From assembly GCF_041624475.1 (NCBI RefSeq), contig NZ_JBFJUX010000001.1, positions 434,001-498,000 of the forward strand: DNA of 64,000 nt, given 5' to 3'. A program made the position numbers and the translations under genes. The notes under the pieces are model-generated. The model was not told the DNA's origin, ran no database searches, and worked only from the letters and a program-made list of their open reading frames with translations. Source of the DNA: Litorivivens sp041624475. GTDB taxonomy: Bacteria; Pseudomonadota; Gammaproteobacteria; Pseudomonadales; Spongiibacteraceae. Of this stretch, positions 33,378 to 41,954 are shown piece by piece. Each line of letters starts with the position of its first letter. The stretch's first letter is position 1.

Positions 33378-35015
33378 ATGTCCTCCGCCCAGGCCGCGAG
33401 CCTGATCAGCGCGGGCCAGAAGAGTCTGCGCCCGCTGTCCCGCATTGCGGCCTCCGCCGCCGTGCTGGCGGTACTCGCCCCGATTTTGGTGGTTGTGTTC
33501 AGTTGGGGCTCGGATCAGACTGAAATCTGGCAACACCTTATTGCCACCCAGCTTTCGGGGCTGCTGCGCAATACGCTGGTGCTGTCCCTTGGGGTCGGCC
33601 TGTGCGTGTCGCTGTTGGGTATCAGTCTGGCCTGGCTGGTGGTTATGTGCGATTTCCCCGGCCGCGCCAAATTTGAGTGGCTGCTGATGCTGCCGATGGC
33701 GGTGCCGGCTTACGTGCTCGCCTTTGTGGTGCTGGGGCTGTTTGATTTCAGCGGGCCATTGCAGGGCTTTTTATCCCGTGAGCTGGGTTTGCCGCTGGTG
33801 GATGTGCGCCATGAGGCAGTCGTTATTCTGGTGCTGTCGCTGGTGCTCTACCCCTACGTATACATGCTGGCGCGCAGTGCTTTTCTGTCCCAGAGCAGTG
33901 ACACCATTGAAGCGGCGCGCAGTCTGGGCAGCGGTGCCTGGGGCGCGTTTTTCCGGGTGGCGTTGCCGATGGCGCGGCCGGCCATTATCGCCGGTGTTTC
34001 ACTGGCGATTATGGAAACCCTGGCCGACTTTGGCACCGTCGCCGTCTTCAACTACGACACCTTTACCACCGCCATCTACAAAGCCTGGTTCGGTTTTTTC
34101 AGCTTGCAGGCGGCGGCGCAGCTGGCGTCCCTGCTGCTCTTGTTTGTCGCACTGACCTTGTTTGCGGAAAAGCGCCTGCGCGGTCGCCGTCGCTACGTGC
34201 AGGGTGGCAAGCTGCACCATCATTTTCGGCACCCCCTGTCACGCCCTCTCGGTTGGTGTGTCACCGCTTACTGTCTGTTGGTGCTGACGGTGGCGTTTTT
34301 CCTGCCGCTGGGGCAGATGCTGCTTTGGGCCTTTGAGCTCGGGCTTGAGCAGCTCGATGCGCGCTTTCTGGCTCTGCTCTGGCACTCCCTGTCACTGGCC
34401 TTGCAGGCGGCGGTGATTACCGTGGCCATTGCCGCCTTGCTGGCCTTCAGCCGCTGGCGGGCACCGCCAAGGCAGCGGGCCTTTTTCGACCTGGCCCAGC
34501 TCGGCTACGCGCTGCCCGGTTCGGTGCTGGCGGTGGGGGTGGTGATTTCTTTTACCGCTCTGGAGCAGCAGCTGCTGTTCCCGGTTCAGAGCTGGCTGGG
34601 GCTGGAAAATCGTTCGCTGCTGGTTGGTACCGTGTTGGCCCTGTTGGCGGCTTACGGGATTCGCTTTCTGGCAGTGGCCAGCGGCCCTATTGATGCCGCT
34701 CTGCTTCGCATCAAGCCCTCAATACCCGATGCGGCCCGCAACCTGGGCGCCCGGCCGACGGAAGTTTTGCGTCGGATCTACTTGCCGATGCTGCGCCCCG
34801 GTTTGCTGACCGCAGCGATTCTGGTGTTTGTGGATGTGATCAAGGAAATGCCAGCAACCCTGCTGCTGCGTCCCTATGGCTGGGATACTCTCGCCGTTCG
34901 CATCTATGAAATGACCTCGGAAGGTGAGTGGCAGCGCGCCGCCCTGCCGGCCCTGACCATCGTTCTGCTCGGTCTGATCCCGGTGATTATCAGTATCAAG
35001 CGCACCTTGAAATAG
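33378..35015 (+). CDS. fbpB: ferric iron ABC transporter permease
   Basis: A 545-residue fused permease with two homologous halves, each carrying a binding-protein-dependent transport domain and about six membrane helices. The EAA-type loops that contact the ATPase read EAARSLGSGAWGAFFRVALPMARPAI in the first half and DAARNLGARPTEVLRRIYLPMLRPG in the second. It transports Fe(III) delivered by FbpA across the inner membrane. No fbpC ATPase gene follows; gcvH comes next. An ATPase must therefore be supplied from elsewhere. Confidence 0.94.
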   Translation: MSSAQAASLISAGQKSLRPLSRIAASAAVLAVLAPILVVVFSWGSDQTEIWQHLIATQLSGLLRNTLVLSLGVGLCVSLLGISLAWLVVMCDFPGRAKFEWLLMLPMAVPAYVLAFVVLGLFDFSGPLQGFLSRELGLPLVDVRHEAVVILVLSLVLYPYVYMLARSAFLSQSSDTIEAARSLGSGAWGAFFRVALPMARPAIIAGVSLAIMETLADFGTVAVFNYDTFTTAIYKAWFGFFSLQAAAQLASLLLLFVALTLFAEKRLRGRRRYVQGGKLHHHFRHPLSRPLGWCVTAYCLLVLTVAFFLPLGQMLLWAFELGLEQLDARFLALLWHSLSLALQAAVITVAIAALLAFSRWRAPPRQRAFFDLAQLGYALPGSVLAVGVVISFTALEQQLLFPVQSWLGLENRSLLVGTVLALLAAYGIRFLAVASGPIDAALLRIKPSIPDAARNLGARPTEVLRRIYLPMLRPGLLTAAILVFVDVIKEMPATLLLRPYGWDTLAVRIYEMTSEGEWQRAALPALTIVLLGLIPVIISIKRTLK

Positions 35016-35035
35016 CGGGCATTCCAGCCGCTTGT

Positions 35036-35063
35036 TTGTATTTGGCGAAAGCGGCGTTAGAAT
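35036..35063 (+). promoter_or_regulatory. candidate gcvH promoter
   Basis: TTGTAT and TAGAAT are separated by 16 bases, 30 bases before the gcvH ATG, in the gap after fbpB. This supports independent transcription of gcvH. The match is moderate. Confidence 0.45.
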
Positions 35064-35092
35064 GCGCTTTTTGCCAGCAGTGGGAAGATCAC

Positions 35093-35479
35093 ATGAGCAA
35101 TTCGCCCAGCGAACTGAAATACGCCAGCAGCCATGAGTGGGCGCGGCTGGAAGCCGACGGCACCATTACCGTGGGGATTACTGATCACGCACAGGAAGCT
35201 TTGGGTGATGTGGTTTTTGTAGAGCTACCCGAGGTCGGTACCAGCTACAGCGCCGGTGAGGAAATCGGCGTGGTGGAATCCGTCAAGGCGGCGTCTGATA
35301 TCTATGCGCCGGTCAGCGGCGAGGTTATTGCGATCAACGAAGCGCTGGAAGAATCCCCCGAGGTGATCAACGACTCGCCCTATGACGACGGCTGGTTTTT
35401 CAAACTGCAGCCCGCCGAGCTGGGCGAGCTGGATAACCTGATGGACGCAGAAGCCTACGACAACGAGTGCGAAGATTAA
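35093..35479 (+). CDS. gcvH: glycine cleavage system H protein
   Basis: A 128-residue lipoyl-carrier protein of the glycine cleavage complex. Lipoylation is expected on Lys65 in VVESVKAASD; ASSHEWARLE and GITDHAQEALGDVVFVELP are classic H-protein segments. The ATG at 35093 is preceded by GGGAAG. An ORF extending upstream to 34928 overlaps fbpB and is not real. gcvT and gcvP are not adjacent; in E. coli gcvTHP follows ubiI, so this may be a residue of that arrangement. Confidence 0.96.
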   Translation: MSNSPSELKYASSHEWARLEADGTITVGITDHAQEALGDVVFVELPEVGTSYSAGEEIGVVESVKAASDIYAPVSGEVIAINEALEESPEVINDSPYDDGWFFKLQPAELGELDNLMDAEAYDNECED

Positions 35480-35500
35480 GTTGGGCAAGCAGTATGACGA

Positions 35501-35525
35501 AGCCGGCCACTGTGCCGGCTTTTTT
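35501..35525 (+). terminator. intrinsic terminator of gcvH
   Basis: AGCCGGC and GCCGGCT arms with a six-base loop are followed by five more T residues, 22 bases after the gcvH stop codon. Confidence 0.85.
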
Positions 35526-35763
35526 ATGCCCGCAATAAGCTGCCGGGCGGGGTTGACCAAAATGTGATGGTTGCAGTGAGCATTTGCGGCCACCCTGTTG
35601 TTAAAAAATGACAGCAAACAGGGCGAGAGGTAGGCGATGAAGCCGGAAAAGCGGTGTCTGCTGCTGGTTGTGTAAGCCGCCTGTACGCTCTCTTGCTGCT
35701 CCTCTTGGCCCTGTTTCGCGGAAGTTGTTTGTCTAGGCAGGTGCAGTTCGCTGGTTTAAGAGT
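35526..35763. other. non-coding gap between gcvH terminator and the HAD gene
   Basis: About 240 bases with no convincing ORF, RNA or repeat. The only start codon with a ribosome-binding site (35637, GAGAGGTAGGCG upstream) opens a 12-codon frame of Lys/Leu/Val character that I do not call. Confidence 0.4.
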
Positions 35764-36420
35764 CTAGTCCCGCAGTGAGATAACGCGCCAGTTCTGGCGC
35801 AGGGCTTCCTTGAGCAGGGTTTCGTCCGGGTCGACTGCTACCGGCTTGTCCACCAGGCGCAGCAGGGGCAGGTCATTGTGAGAGTCTGAATAAAATGTAC
35901 TGCCCGCCAGCTTCAAGCCCTGTTCCTGCAGGCGCTGTTTCAGCAGTGTCACTTTGCCTTCCTGAAAACAGGGTGTTCCCACCACATTGCCGGTATAGCG
36001 CCCGTCGATGACTTCCGGCTCTGAGCCGATAATGTCGGGAATGCCGAGGCTTTCGGCGATGGGACGGGTGATAAAGGTATTGGTGGCGGTCATGATCATG
36101 CAGTGATCGCCGGCCGCTTTGTGTTCGGCGATCAGGGCATCCGCCTTGGGCAGGCGCATGGGGGCAATGTAGTTGGCCATGAAGTCGCGGTGCAGGGCTT
36201 CCAGCTCGTCGGGGCTGAAACGCGTCAGCGGCTCCAGCGCAAAGCGCAGGTAGGCGTGAATATCGAGGCCGCCATCCTGATACTGTTGATAGAAGCGATC
36301 GTTGGCCTCGCGAAAGGCGTCGCTATCCACCAGTTGGCGGTCTACCAGAAATTCCCCCCAAGCGTGATCGCTGTCGCCGCCGAGCAGGGTGTTGTCGAGA
36401 TCAAAAATTGCTAATGCCAC
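35764..36420 (-). CDS. HAD-superfamily (IB) phosphatase
   Basis: A 218-residue HAD hydrolase of subfamily IB, the SerB-like group often annotated CicA or phosphoserine-phosphatase-like. Catalytic motif I is FDLDNTLLGGDSD (Asp7, Asp9), motif II MIMTATNTFITRP, motif III the Lys of QEGKVTLLKQRL, and motif IV FYSDSHNDLPLL. I choose the GTG at 36420 because family similarity begins there (VALAIFDLDNT); upstream in-frame ATGs at 36477 and 36537 would add non-conserved residues. Substrate is unknown. It is divergent from rppH. Confidence 0.88.
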   Translation of the reverse strand: MALAIFDLDNTLLGGDSDHAWGEFLVDRQLVDSDAFREANDRFYQQYQDGGLDIHAYLRFALEPLTRFSPDELEALHRDFMANYIAPMRLPKADALIAEHKAAGDHCMIMTATNTFITRPIAESLGIPDIIGSEPEVIDGRYTGNVVGTPCFQEGKVTLLKQRLQEQGLKLAGSTFYSDSHNDLPLLRLVDKPVAVDPDETLLKEALRQNWRVISLRD

Positions 36421-36609
36421 GTCGTGTCTGCCACGGTTTTTTGAGGAGGCGATAGCATAGCGATAGCTGGCGCGCATTTCACGGCCTTTGCGCCTGTGAT
36501 TTCTGACGATTCCCAGCACCGGGGAATTGTGGAACAATGAATTGCGTGCGACAGTAACAAAAGTGTTTCACTAACAACATATTACGAAACAAACGGCGAG
36601 AGTAATGGA

Positions 36610-37122
36610 GTGATAGACGCGGAAGGATTCAGGCCCAATGTCGGCATGGTTCTGGCGAATGGCCAGGGCCAGGTGCTGTGGGCGCGTCGTGCCGGTCAGA
36701 ATGCCTGGCAGTTTCCCCAGGGCGGGATCAAGCAGGGTGAGAGCCCTGAGCAGGCGCTGTATCGGGAATTGGCGGAGGAAGTTGGCCTCCAGCCGGAGCA
36801 CGTCAGGGTCGTCGGTGCTACGCGCGGCTGGCTGCGTTATCGCCTGCCGCAACGCTTAGTGCGTCGTAACAGTAGTGGACCCGTGTGCATTGGCCAGAAG
36901 CAGAAGTGGTTCCTGCTCGAGTTTCTCGGCGCAGACGATGATGTGAATCTTGGCGGTGACCCTGCCCGACCGGAATTTGATGCCTGGGATTGGGTTAGTT
37001 ACTGGTATCCGGTCAATCAGGTGGTGACCTTTAAGCGGGATGTCTATCGGCGCGCGATGAAAGAGCTTTGCGCGCGCCACAGTCGCCTTGTTAGTGAAGG
37101 CGAGCGGAGTGCGGGCAAATGA
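36610..37122 (+). CDS. rppH: RNA 5'-pyrophosphohydrolase RppH
   Basis: A 170-residue Nudix hydrolase that removes pyrophosphate from mRNA 5' ends and so starts RNase E-dependent decay. The Nudix box is GGIKQGESPEQALYRELAEEVG (23-residue pattern, residues about 38-60). FRPNVGMVLANGQGQVLWARR and WQFPQGG are RppH-specific. The start is GTG at 36610 with GGCGAGAG upstream. The stop overlaps the ptsP ATG by 4 bases, the rppH-ptsP pair being conserved in gammaproteobacteria. Confidence 0.96.
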   Translation: MIDAEGFRPNVGMVLANGQGQVLWARRAGQNAWQFPQGGIKQGESPEQALYRELAEEVGLQPEHVRVVGATRGWLRYRLPQRLVRRNSSGPVCIGQKQKWFLLEFLGADDDVNLGGDPARPEFDAWDWVSYWYPVNQVVTFKRDVYRRAMKELCARHSRLVSEGERSAGK

Positions 37123-39413
37123 TGCTTGATGCCCTGCGCCGAATTGTGCAGGCGGTCAACGCCGCCGACGACCTGCAATCTGCGCTGGATATCATGGTGC
37201 AGCGCATCGCTCAGGTGATGGGCGTTGAGGTGTGCACGGTCTACCTCAAGGATTTTGAATCCGGCCGTCTGGTGATGATGGCAAACCAAGGCTTTAACCC
37301 CAAACTGGTGGGCGTTGTCAGTCTCGCTGAAGACGAAGGCTTGGTAGGCGTTGTGGCTAGGCGTGAAGAGCCGCTGAATCTGGATAACGCGGAAAAACAC
37401 CCCAGTTACTTTTATCTCGAAGGCATTGGCGAGGAGTTGTATCACTCCTTTCTGGGGGTGCCTATAATTCACCAGCGGCGCCTGCAGGGTGTGCTGGTTG
37501 TACAGCAGAAGGACAGTCGGCGCTTCGATGAGGACGAAGAGGCCTTTCTGGTCACCATGTCCGCCCAGCTCGCCGGGGTTATCGCCCACGCCAAGGCCAC
37601 CGGCGCCATTGGCGGCAAGAATCGCCAGCGCGACCCCTCGCGCAGTGCGGAATTTACCGGTATTCCCGGTGCGCCTGGCATTGCCATGGGTACCGCAGTG
37701 CTGGTTATTCCGGAGGCGGATCTGTACGCCGTGCCGAGCCGCCCTTGCGAGGATATAGACACCGAAGTTGCCTTCTTTTTTCAATGCCTGCAGGCGGTGC
37801 GCGAAGACATCACCGCCATCAAAGACCGCCTGCAGGACAAGCTCGCGAAAGAAGAGCAGGCGCTGTTCGATGTCTATCTCAGCATGCTCGACGACCGCGC
37901 GCTGGGCCTGGAAATTGAAGGCCGTATCCGCGAAGGAGAGTGGGCGCAGGGCGCGCTAGCGCAAGTGGTGATCTCCCATATCCGCACCTTTGAAAGTATG
38001 GAAGATGCCTACCTCAAAGAGCGGGCCACCGACGTCAAGGATCTGGGGCGGCGGGTGCTGGCCTACCTGCAGACCGCCAATACCCGCGATATTGAATACC
38101 CCGAGCGCACCATTCTTGTCGGCGAGGAGTTGACCGCATCCATCATGGCCGAAGTGCCCCGGGAGAAACTGGCGGGGCTGGTCAGTGTTCGCGGGTCGAG
38201 CAACTCTCACGTGGCGATTCTGGCGCGAGCCATGGGAGTGCCCACCATTATGGGGGCGGTCGACCTGCCCTTTACCCAGGTGGAAGGCGCCCAGCTGGTG
38301 CTGGACGGCTACAACGGCATAGTTCACTACAATCCGGCGAAAGAACTCTATGCCCGCTTTGAGGCGATATACGCCGAACAGCAGGAGCTGAGCAAGGGAC
38401 TGGAAAGCCTGCGCAACGAGCCCAGCGAAACTCTCGATGGGCGACGGCTGCCGCTGTGGGTGAACACCGGCTTGATGGCTGATGTGGCTCGCTCGATCGA
38501 TCATGGCGCCGAAGGCGTCGGCCTGTATCGCACGGAGATACCCTTTCTGTTGCGCGAGCGTTTTCCCAGTGAAGAAGAGCAGCGGGTGATTTACCGCGAG
38601 CAGTTGCAGGCCTTTTCACCTCTGCCGGTCACCATGCGCACGCTGGATATCGGCGGTGACAAATCCCTGCCCTATTTCCCGATTGAAGAAGAAAACCCCT
38701 TTCTCGGCTGGCGCGGCATTCGCGTGACCCTCGACCACCCGGAGATTTTCCTGGTGCAGGTGCGGGCCATGCTGAAGGCCAGTGTGGGGATGGACAATCT
38801 GCGCATCATGCTGCCGATGATCAGCAACGTGCCCGAACTGGAAGAAGCGCTGGAGCTGATCTATCGCGCCCACGATGAGCTGGTTGATGAGGGTGTGAAT
38901 GCCAAGTTGCCGCCGATCGGCGTCATGGTGGAAGTGCCGGCAGCGGTCTATCAGGCTCGCGAAATGGCGCGGCGGGTCGACTTTCTGTCAGTCGGTTCCA
39001 ACGACCTTACACAGTATTTGCTGGCGGTAGATCGCAATAATGCTCGGGTGGCCGACCTTTACCATTCACTGCATCCGGCGGTTCTGAGGGCGCTTAATGA
39101 TGTGGCCCAGGCTGCGCAGGCAGAAGGTAAACCGGTAGGGATTTGCGGCGAGCTCGCGGGTGACCCGGGGGCAGCGATTCTTCTGCTGGCGATGGGTTAC
39201 GACATGCTGTCGATGAACGCGAGCAGCCTGCTCAAGGTGAAATCTGTCATTCGCAGTCAGACTTTGGCGGGGGCCAAAACGCTGTTAGAGCAGGCGCTGG
39301 CCCAGGAATCCTCTGTGGACGTTAAAGAGCTGGTCCGCGATGCCATGATTGCAGCCGGGGTAGACAAAATGCTGCAGCCGGCGATGGGCGAAAAACTGCG
39401 CCCGAAGCGTTAG
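37119..39413 (+). CDS. ptsP: phosphoenolpyruvate-protein phosphotransferase PtsP (EI-Ntr)
   Basis: A 764-residue enzyme I of the nitrogen phosphotransferase system. An N-terminal GAF domain (about 1-165) senses a small ligand, classically glutamine. The phosphorylated His364 lies in RGSSNSHVAILARAMGVPT, and the PEP-binding barrel has YRTEIPFLLR, RTLDIGGDKSLPY, VGSNDLTQYLLAVDR and the active-site Cys in PVGICGELAGDP. It passes phosphate to NPr and then PtsN, encoded elsewhere. Coupled to rppH by overlap. Confidence 0.96.
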   Translation: MMLDALRRIVQAVNAADDLQSALDIMVQRIAQVMGVEVCTVYLKDFESGRLVMMANQGFNPKLVGVVSLAEDEGLVGVVARREEPLNLDNAEKHPSYFYLEGIGEELYHSFLGVPIIHQRRLQGVLVVQQKDSRRFDEDEEAFLVTMSAQLAGVIAHAKATGAIGGKNRQRDPSRSAEFTGIPGAPGIAMGTAVLVIPEADLYAVPSRPCEDIDTEVAFFFQCLQAVREDITAIKDRLQDKLAKEEQALFDVYLSMLDDRALGLEIEGRIREGEWAQGALAQVVISHIRTFESMEDAYLKERATDVKDLGRRVLAYLQTANTRDIEYPERTILVGEELTASIMAEVPREKLAGLVSVRGSSNSHVAILARAMGVPTIMGAVDLPFTQVEGAQLVLDGYNGIVHYNPAKELYARFEAIYAEQQELSKGLESLRNEPSETLDGRRLPLWVNTGLMADVARSIDHGAEGVGLYRTEIPFLLRERFPSEEEQRVIYREQLQAFSPLPVTMRTLDIGGDKSLPYFPIEEENPFLGWRGIRVTLDHPEIFLVQVRAMLKASVGMDNLRIMLPMISNVPELEEALELIYRAHDELVDEGVNAKLPPIGVMVEVPAAVYQAREMARRVDFLSVGSNDLTQYLLAVDRNNARVADLYHSLHPAVLRALNDVAQAAQAEGKPVGICGELAGDPGAAILLLAMGYDMLSMNASSLLKVKSVIRSQTLAGAKTLLEQALAQESSVDVKELVRDAMIAAGVDKMLQPAMGEKLRPKR

Positions 39414-39434
39414 TCGGCACAGCCACGCTGCGTG

Positions 39435-40202
39435 TTAACTGCTCTGTTTCTCCTGCGTTTCGAAGCGGTTGAAGACGTAGCTCAGCACTTTGCCGGGTTT
39501 GCCGGTTTCATCATAGGGCTGTTCGCAAAAGGTCACATTGCCGAGTGTGTCGATCAGTACAATTGTAGTGGTGCGGGTGCCGTAGCCGTGCTCGCCGAGG
39601 TCGACAAAAAACGCGGATAGTGCGCGATCGCGGTCACTGCCTGAGGCGAGTGTGGCCTCGCGATTTGCCAGAAGCTCGATCAGGCGCTCGGGTGTCGGTG
39701 TTGTGTGCAGGCACTTGGCCATTTCTGCGCGGGCAACCTCTACCTTGCGCTCGTCGGTATCCAAGCGCGAGTTGCCGATCACGTGAATGCCGGGCGACAG
39801 CGGTTTGTGGTCAGCGTGGTCGTCGGCGGTATAGGCCAGCGCGTCGCCGTCAAAAATCAGCAGATTGAAAGGGTTATAAAGGCTACGCTCGGGGTTGATC
39901 CGGGTGAGGAAACTTGCGCATGATTCATCGCTAAGCAGGTAGCGGGCGACCAGTTCGCCGCGGGAGCGGCCTTGGGCTGGCAGTTCACCACCGCGATAGT
40001 TGGTGACCGCGGCCAGATGCCCCTGGCGATTGACGCCGAGCCAGGTGCCTCCTTTTTCCATGTCGCGACCGCCGAGTACGCTTGGCGAATCTTTCCAGAA
40101 ATGGGCGGCAATACTGGGCCGCTGAAAAAACTCATCGCGGTTGGCTGCAAAAATCAGCGGGAATTTGGGATGGCTTTTCCAGGCGGCAATAATCAGGCAC
40201 AT
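39435..40202 (-). CDS. NRDE (TANGO2-like) family protein
   Basis: A 255-residue protein with the family-defining ANRDEFFQRPS near the N-terminus and GGRDMEKGGTWLGVN after it. Cys2 directly follows the initiator Met (MCLIIAAW), fitting an N-terminal-nucleophile fold. I therefore take ATG 40202, not the TTG two codons upstream. The family is widespread; a role in haem or lipid handling has been proposed for relatives, but the activity here is unknown. It is convergent with ptsP. Confidence 0.9.
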   Translation of the reverse strand: MCLIIAAWKSHPKFPLIFAANRDEFFQRPSIAAHFWKDSPSVLGGRDMEKGGTWLGVNRQGHLAAVTNYRGGELPAQGRSRGELVARYLLSDESCASFLTRINPERSLYNPFNLLIFDGDALAYTADDHADHKPLSPGIHVIGNSRLDTDERKVEVARAEMAKCLHTTPTPERLIELLANREATLASGSDRDRALSAFFVDLGEHGYGTRTTTIVLIDTLGNVTFCEQPYDETGKPGKVLSYVFNRFETQEKQSS

Positions 40203-40310
40203 AGTCAAAAATTATTAGGCTGGGGGTGAAGGTATGATAGCAGGCTATTTGCGGCCGGGGACAAGCGCGGTTGTGTATTTACCTGTTTTTCCTGAAAGTT
40301 TGCGTACACC

Positions 40311-41102
40311 ATGGTATTAGTCAGTTACCTGCTGGTAGGGGCTGTGGCGGGCCTGACAGCCGGTCTGTTCGGTGTCGGCGGCGGCCTGATCATCGTACCG
40401 GCGCTGATTTACAGTTTCACGCTGCTGGATTTTCCGGTGGCAACGCTGACCCAGTTGGCCATCGGTACCTCGCTGGCAACGATCGTGTTCACCTCCATCA
40501 GCTCGGTGCGGGCGCACCACCTCTACGGCAACGTTGACTGGCCCCTGTTCTGGAAGCTGGCACCGGCCATTGCCGTGGGCGTCGTGCTGGGGGTGCATAC
40601 GGCTGCGGGGATGGCGGGCAAGCTGCTGCAAATCCTGTTTGGTGGTTTTGCCTTGCTGATAGCGCTGCAGATGGGCTTGAATTTCCGGCCGCCACCCGGT
40701 CGGATCGTACCCGGCAGGGTAGGCCTGTCGATCGCGGGTTCGGTGATCGGCTATGTGTCCGCGCTGTTCGGCATTGGCGGTGGCTCGCTCACCGTGCCCT
40801 ATCTCAGCTGGTCTAATGTGCGCATGCAGAAAGCGGTCGGGGTATCGGCGGCCTGCGGGCTGCCCATTGCGCTGGTCGGCTTTGCCACTAACATCTGGGC
40901 GGGCTGGGGGCGTGACGGTCTGCCTGCCTACAGTACTGGTTTCGTTTACTGGCCGGCCTTTATCGGGATTGTATTTACCAGTACCCTGTTTGCCCGTGTC
41001 GGGGCGCGTCTCGCGCAGCGTTTGCCGGAGCGGTATTTGAAACGGGTCTTCGCCGTATTCCTCGGCATAATTGGCCTTCAGTTTATTCTCGGGAATTTGT
41101 AA
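40311..41102 (+). CDS. sulfite exporter TauE/SafE family permease
   Basis: A 263-residue inner-membrane protein with about seven or eight helices. The two repeat motifs of the family are GLTAGLFGVGGGLIIVPAL near the N-terminus and VIGYVSALFGIGGGSLTVPYL in the middle. Such proteins export sulfite, sulfonates or other small organic anions; substrate not determinable. The stop is immediately followed by the lgt ATG, so it is part of a tauE-lgt-thyA-folA operon. Confidence 0.88.
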   Translation: MVLVSYLLVGAVAGLTAGLFGVGGGLIIVPALIYSFTLLDFPVATLTQLAIGTSLATIVFTSISSVRAHHLYGNVDWPLFWKLAPAIAVGVVLGVHTAAGMAGKLLQILFGGFALLIALQMGLNFRPPPGRIVPGRVGLSIAGSVIGYVSALFGIGGGSLTVPYLSWSNVRMQKAVGVSAACGLPIALVGFATNIWAGWGRDGLPAYSTGFVYWPAFIGIVFTSTLFARVGARLAQRLPERYLKRVFAVFLGIIGLQFILGNL

Positions 41103-41954
41103 ATGCTCACTCACCCAGGTTTCGATCCGGTCGCGGTGCAACTCGGCCCGATTGCCATCCACTGGTATGGTCTGATGTATCTCGTCGGATTCGCGGCTGC
41201 CTGGTGGCTGGCCCGCCAGCGCAGTGCCCAGCCCTGGCGTCGGGTATCCCGCGAGCAGGTGGACGACATCATTTTTTACGGCGCGCTCGGAGTCGTGCTC
41301 GGCGGTCGCCTGGGCTATGTGCTGTTCTACGGCTTTGATCGCCTTCTGGCTGACCCACTGTGGCTGTTCCGGGTGAACGAGGGTGGCATGGCCTTTCACG
41401 GTGGCCTGATCGGGGTGATTGTGGCGCAGTGGTGGTATGCCCGCAGCCAGAAGCTGCGGTTTGGCGAGCTGATGGATTTTGTGGCGCCGCTGGTGCCGAT
41501 CGGTCTTGGGCTGGGACGCTTGGGCAATTTCATCGGCCAGGAACTGTGGGGGCGCGTCAGCGACGTGCCCTGGGCGATGGTGTTTCCGCGTGACCCGTCG
41601 CAGTTGCCGCGGCATCCCTCCCAGCTTTATCAGTTTGCCCTCGAAGGCGTAATATTGTTCGCCATTGTATTCTGGTTCTCGCGCAAGCCCCGGCCCGAAT
41701 GGTCTGTGGGGGCAGTCTTCGTCCTGTTCTATGGCCTGTTCCGTTTTCTGGTCGAATTTGTGCGCGAGCCGGACGCCCATCTCGGTTTTGTGGCCTTCGG
41801 CTGGCTCACCCGGGGGCAGGTATTGTCCCTGCCGATGATTCTGGTTGGCGCGGGTGTCCTGGTGTGGGCCTATCGCCACAACGGGGGCTCAGGGGCTCCG
41901 CAAGCAGCGACCGGCGCAAAAAAGCGCGCGGTAAAGAACAAGGGAAAAGCATGA
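41103..41954 (+). CDS. lgt: prolipoprotein diacylglyceryl transferase
   Basis: A 283-residue membrane enzyme that attaches diacylglycerol to the lipobox cysteine of prelipoproteins, such as FbpA and the DUF1499 protein in this window. Motifs are IHWYGLMYLVGF, GGRLGYVLFYG, the active-site GGMAFHGGLIG, and the Lgt signature LGRLGNFIGQELWGR. The C-terminus ends in a basic tail (AKKRAVKNKGKA). It starts directly after tauE and overlaps thyA by 4 bases (ATGA). Confidence 0.97.
   Translation: MLTHPGFDPVAVQLGPIAIHWYGLMYLVGFAAAWWLARQRSAQPWRRVSREQVDDIIFYGALGVVLGGRLGYVLFYGFDRLLADPLWLFRVNEGGMAFHGGLIGVIVAQWWYARSQKLRFGELMDFVAPLVPIGLGLGRLGNFIGQELWGRVSDVPWAMVFPRDPSQLPRHPSQLYQFALEGVILFAIVFWFSRKPRPEWSVGAVFVLFYGLFRFLVEFVREPDAHLGFVAFGWLTRGQVLSLPMILVGAGVLVWAYRHNGGSGAPQAATGAKKRAVKNKGKA

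Noticed and set aside
32361..33536. 391-residue minus-strand open frame over fbpA
   Set aside because: Covers a clear lipoprotein gene with ribosome-binding site and Fur box; low-complexity Gln/Gly/His product.
34928..35092. N-terminal extension of gcvH overlapping fbpB
   Set aside because: The added residues have no H-protein similarity; the ATG at 35093 has a ribosome-binding site and gives the standard length.
35637..35675. 12-codon ORF with a good ribosome-binding site after gcvH
   Set aside because: Too short and of no recognised family; coding nature cannot be supported from one sequence.
40317..41879. 520-residue open frame on the minus strand over tauE and lgt
   Set aside because: Antisense shadow: composition is Gln/His/Arg-rich with no domain, while the plus strand carries two well-recognised membrane proteins.
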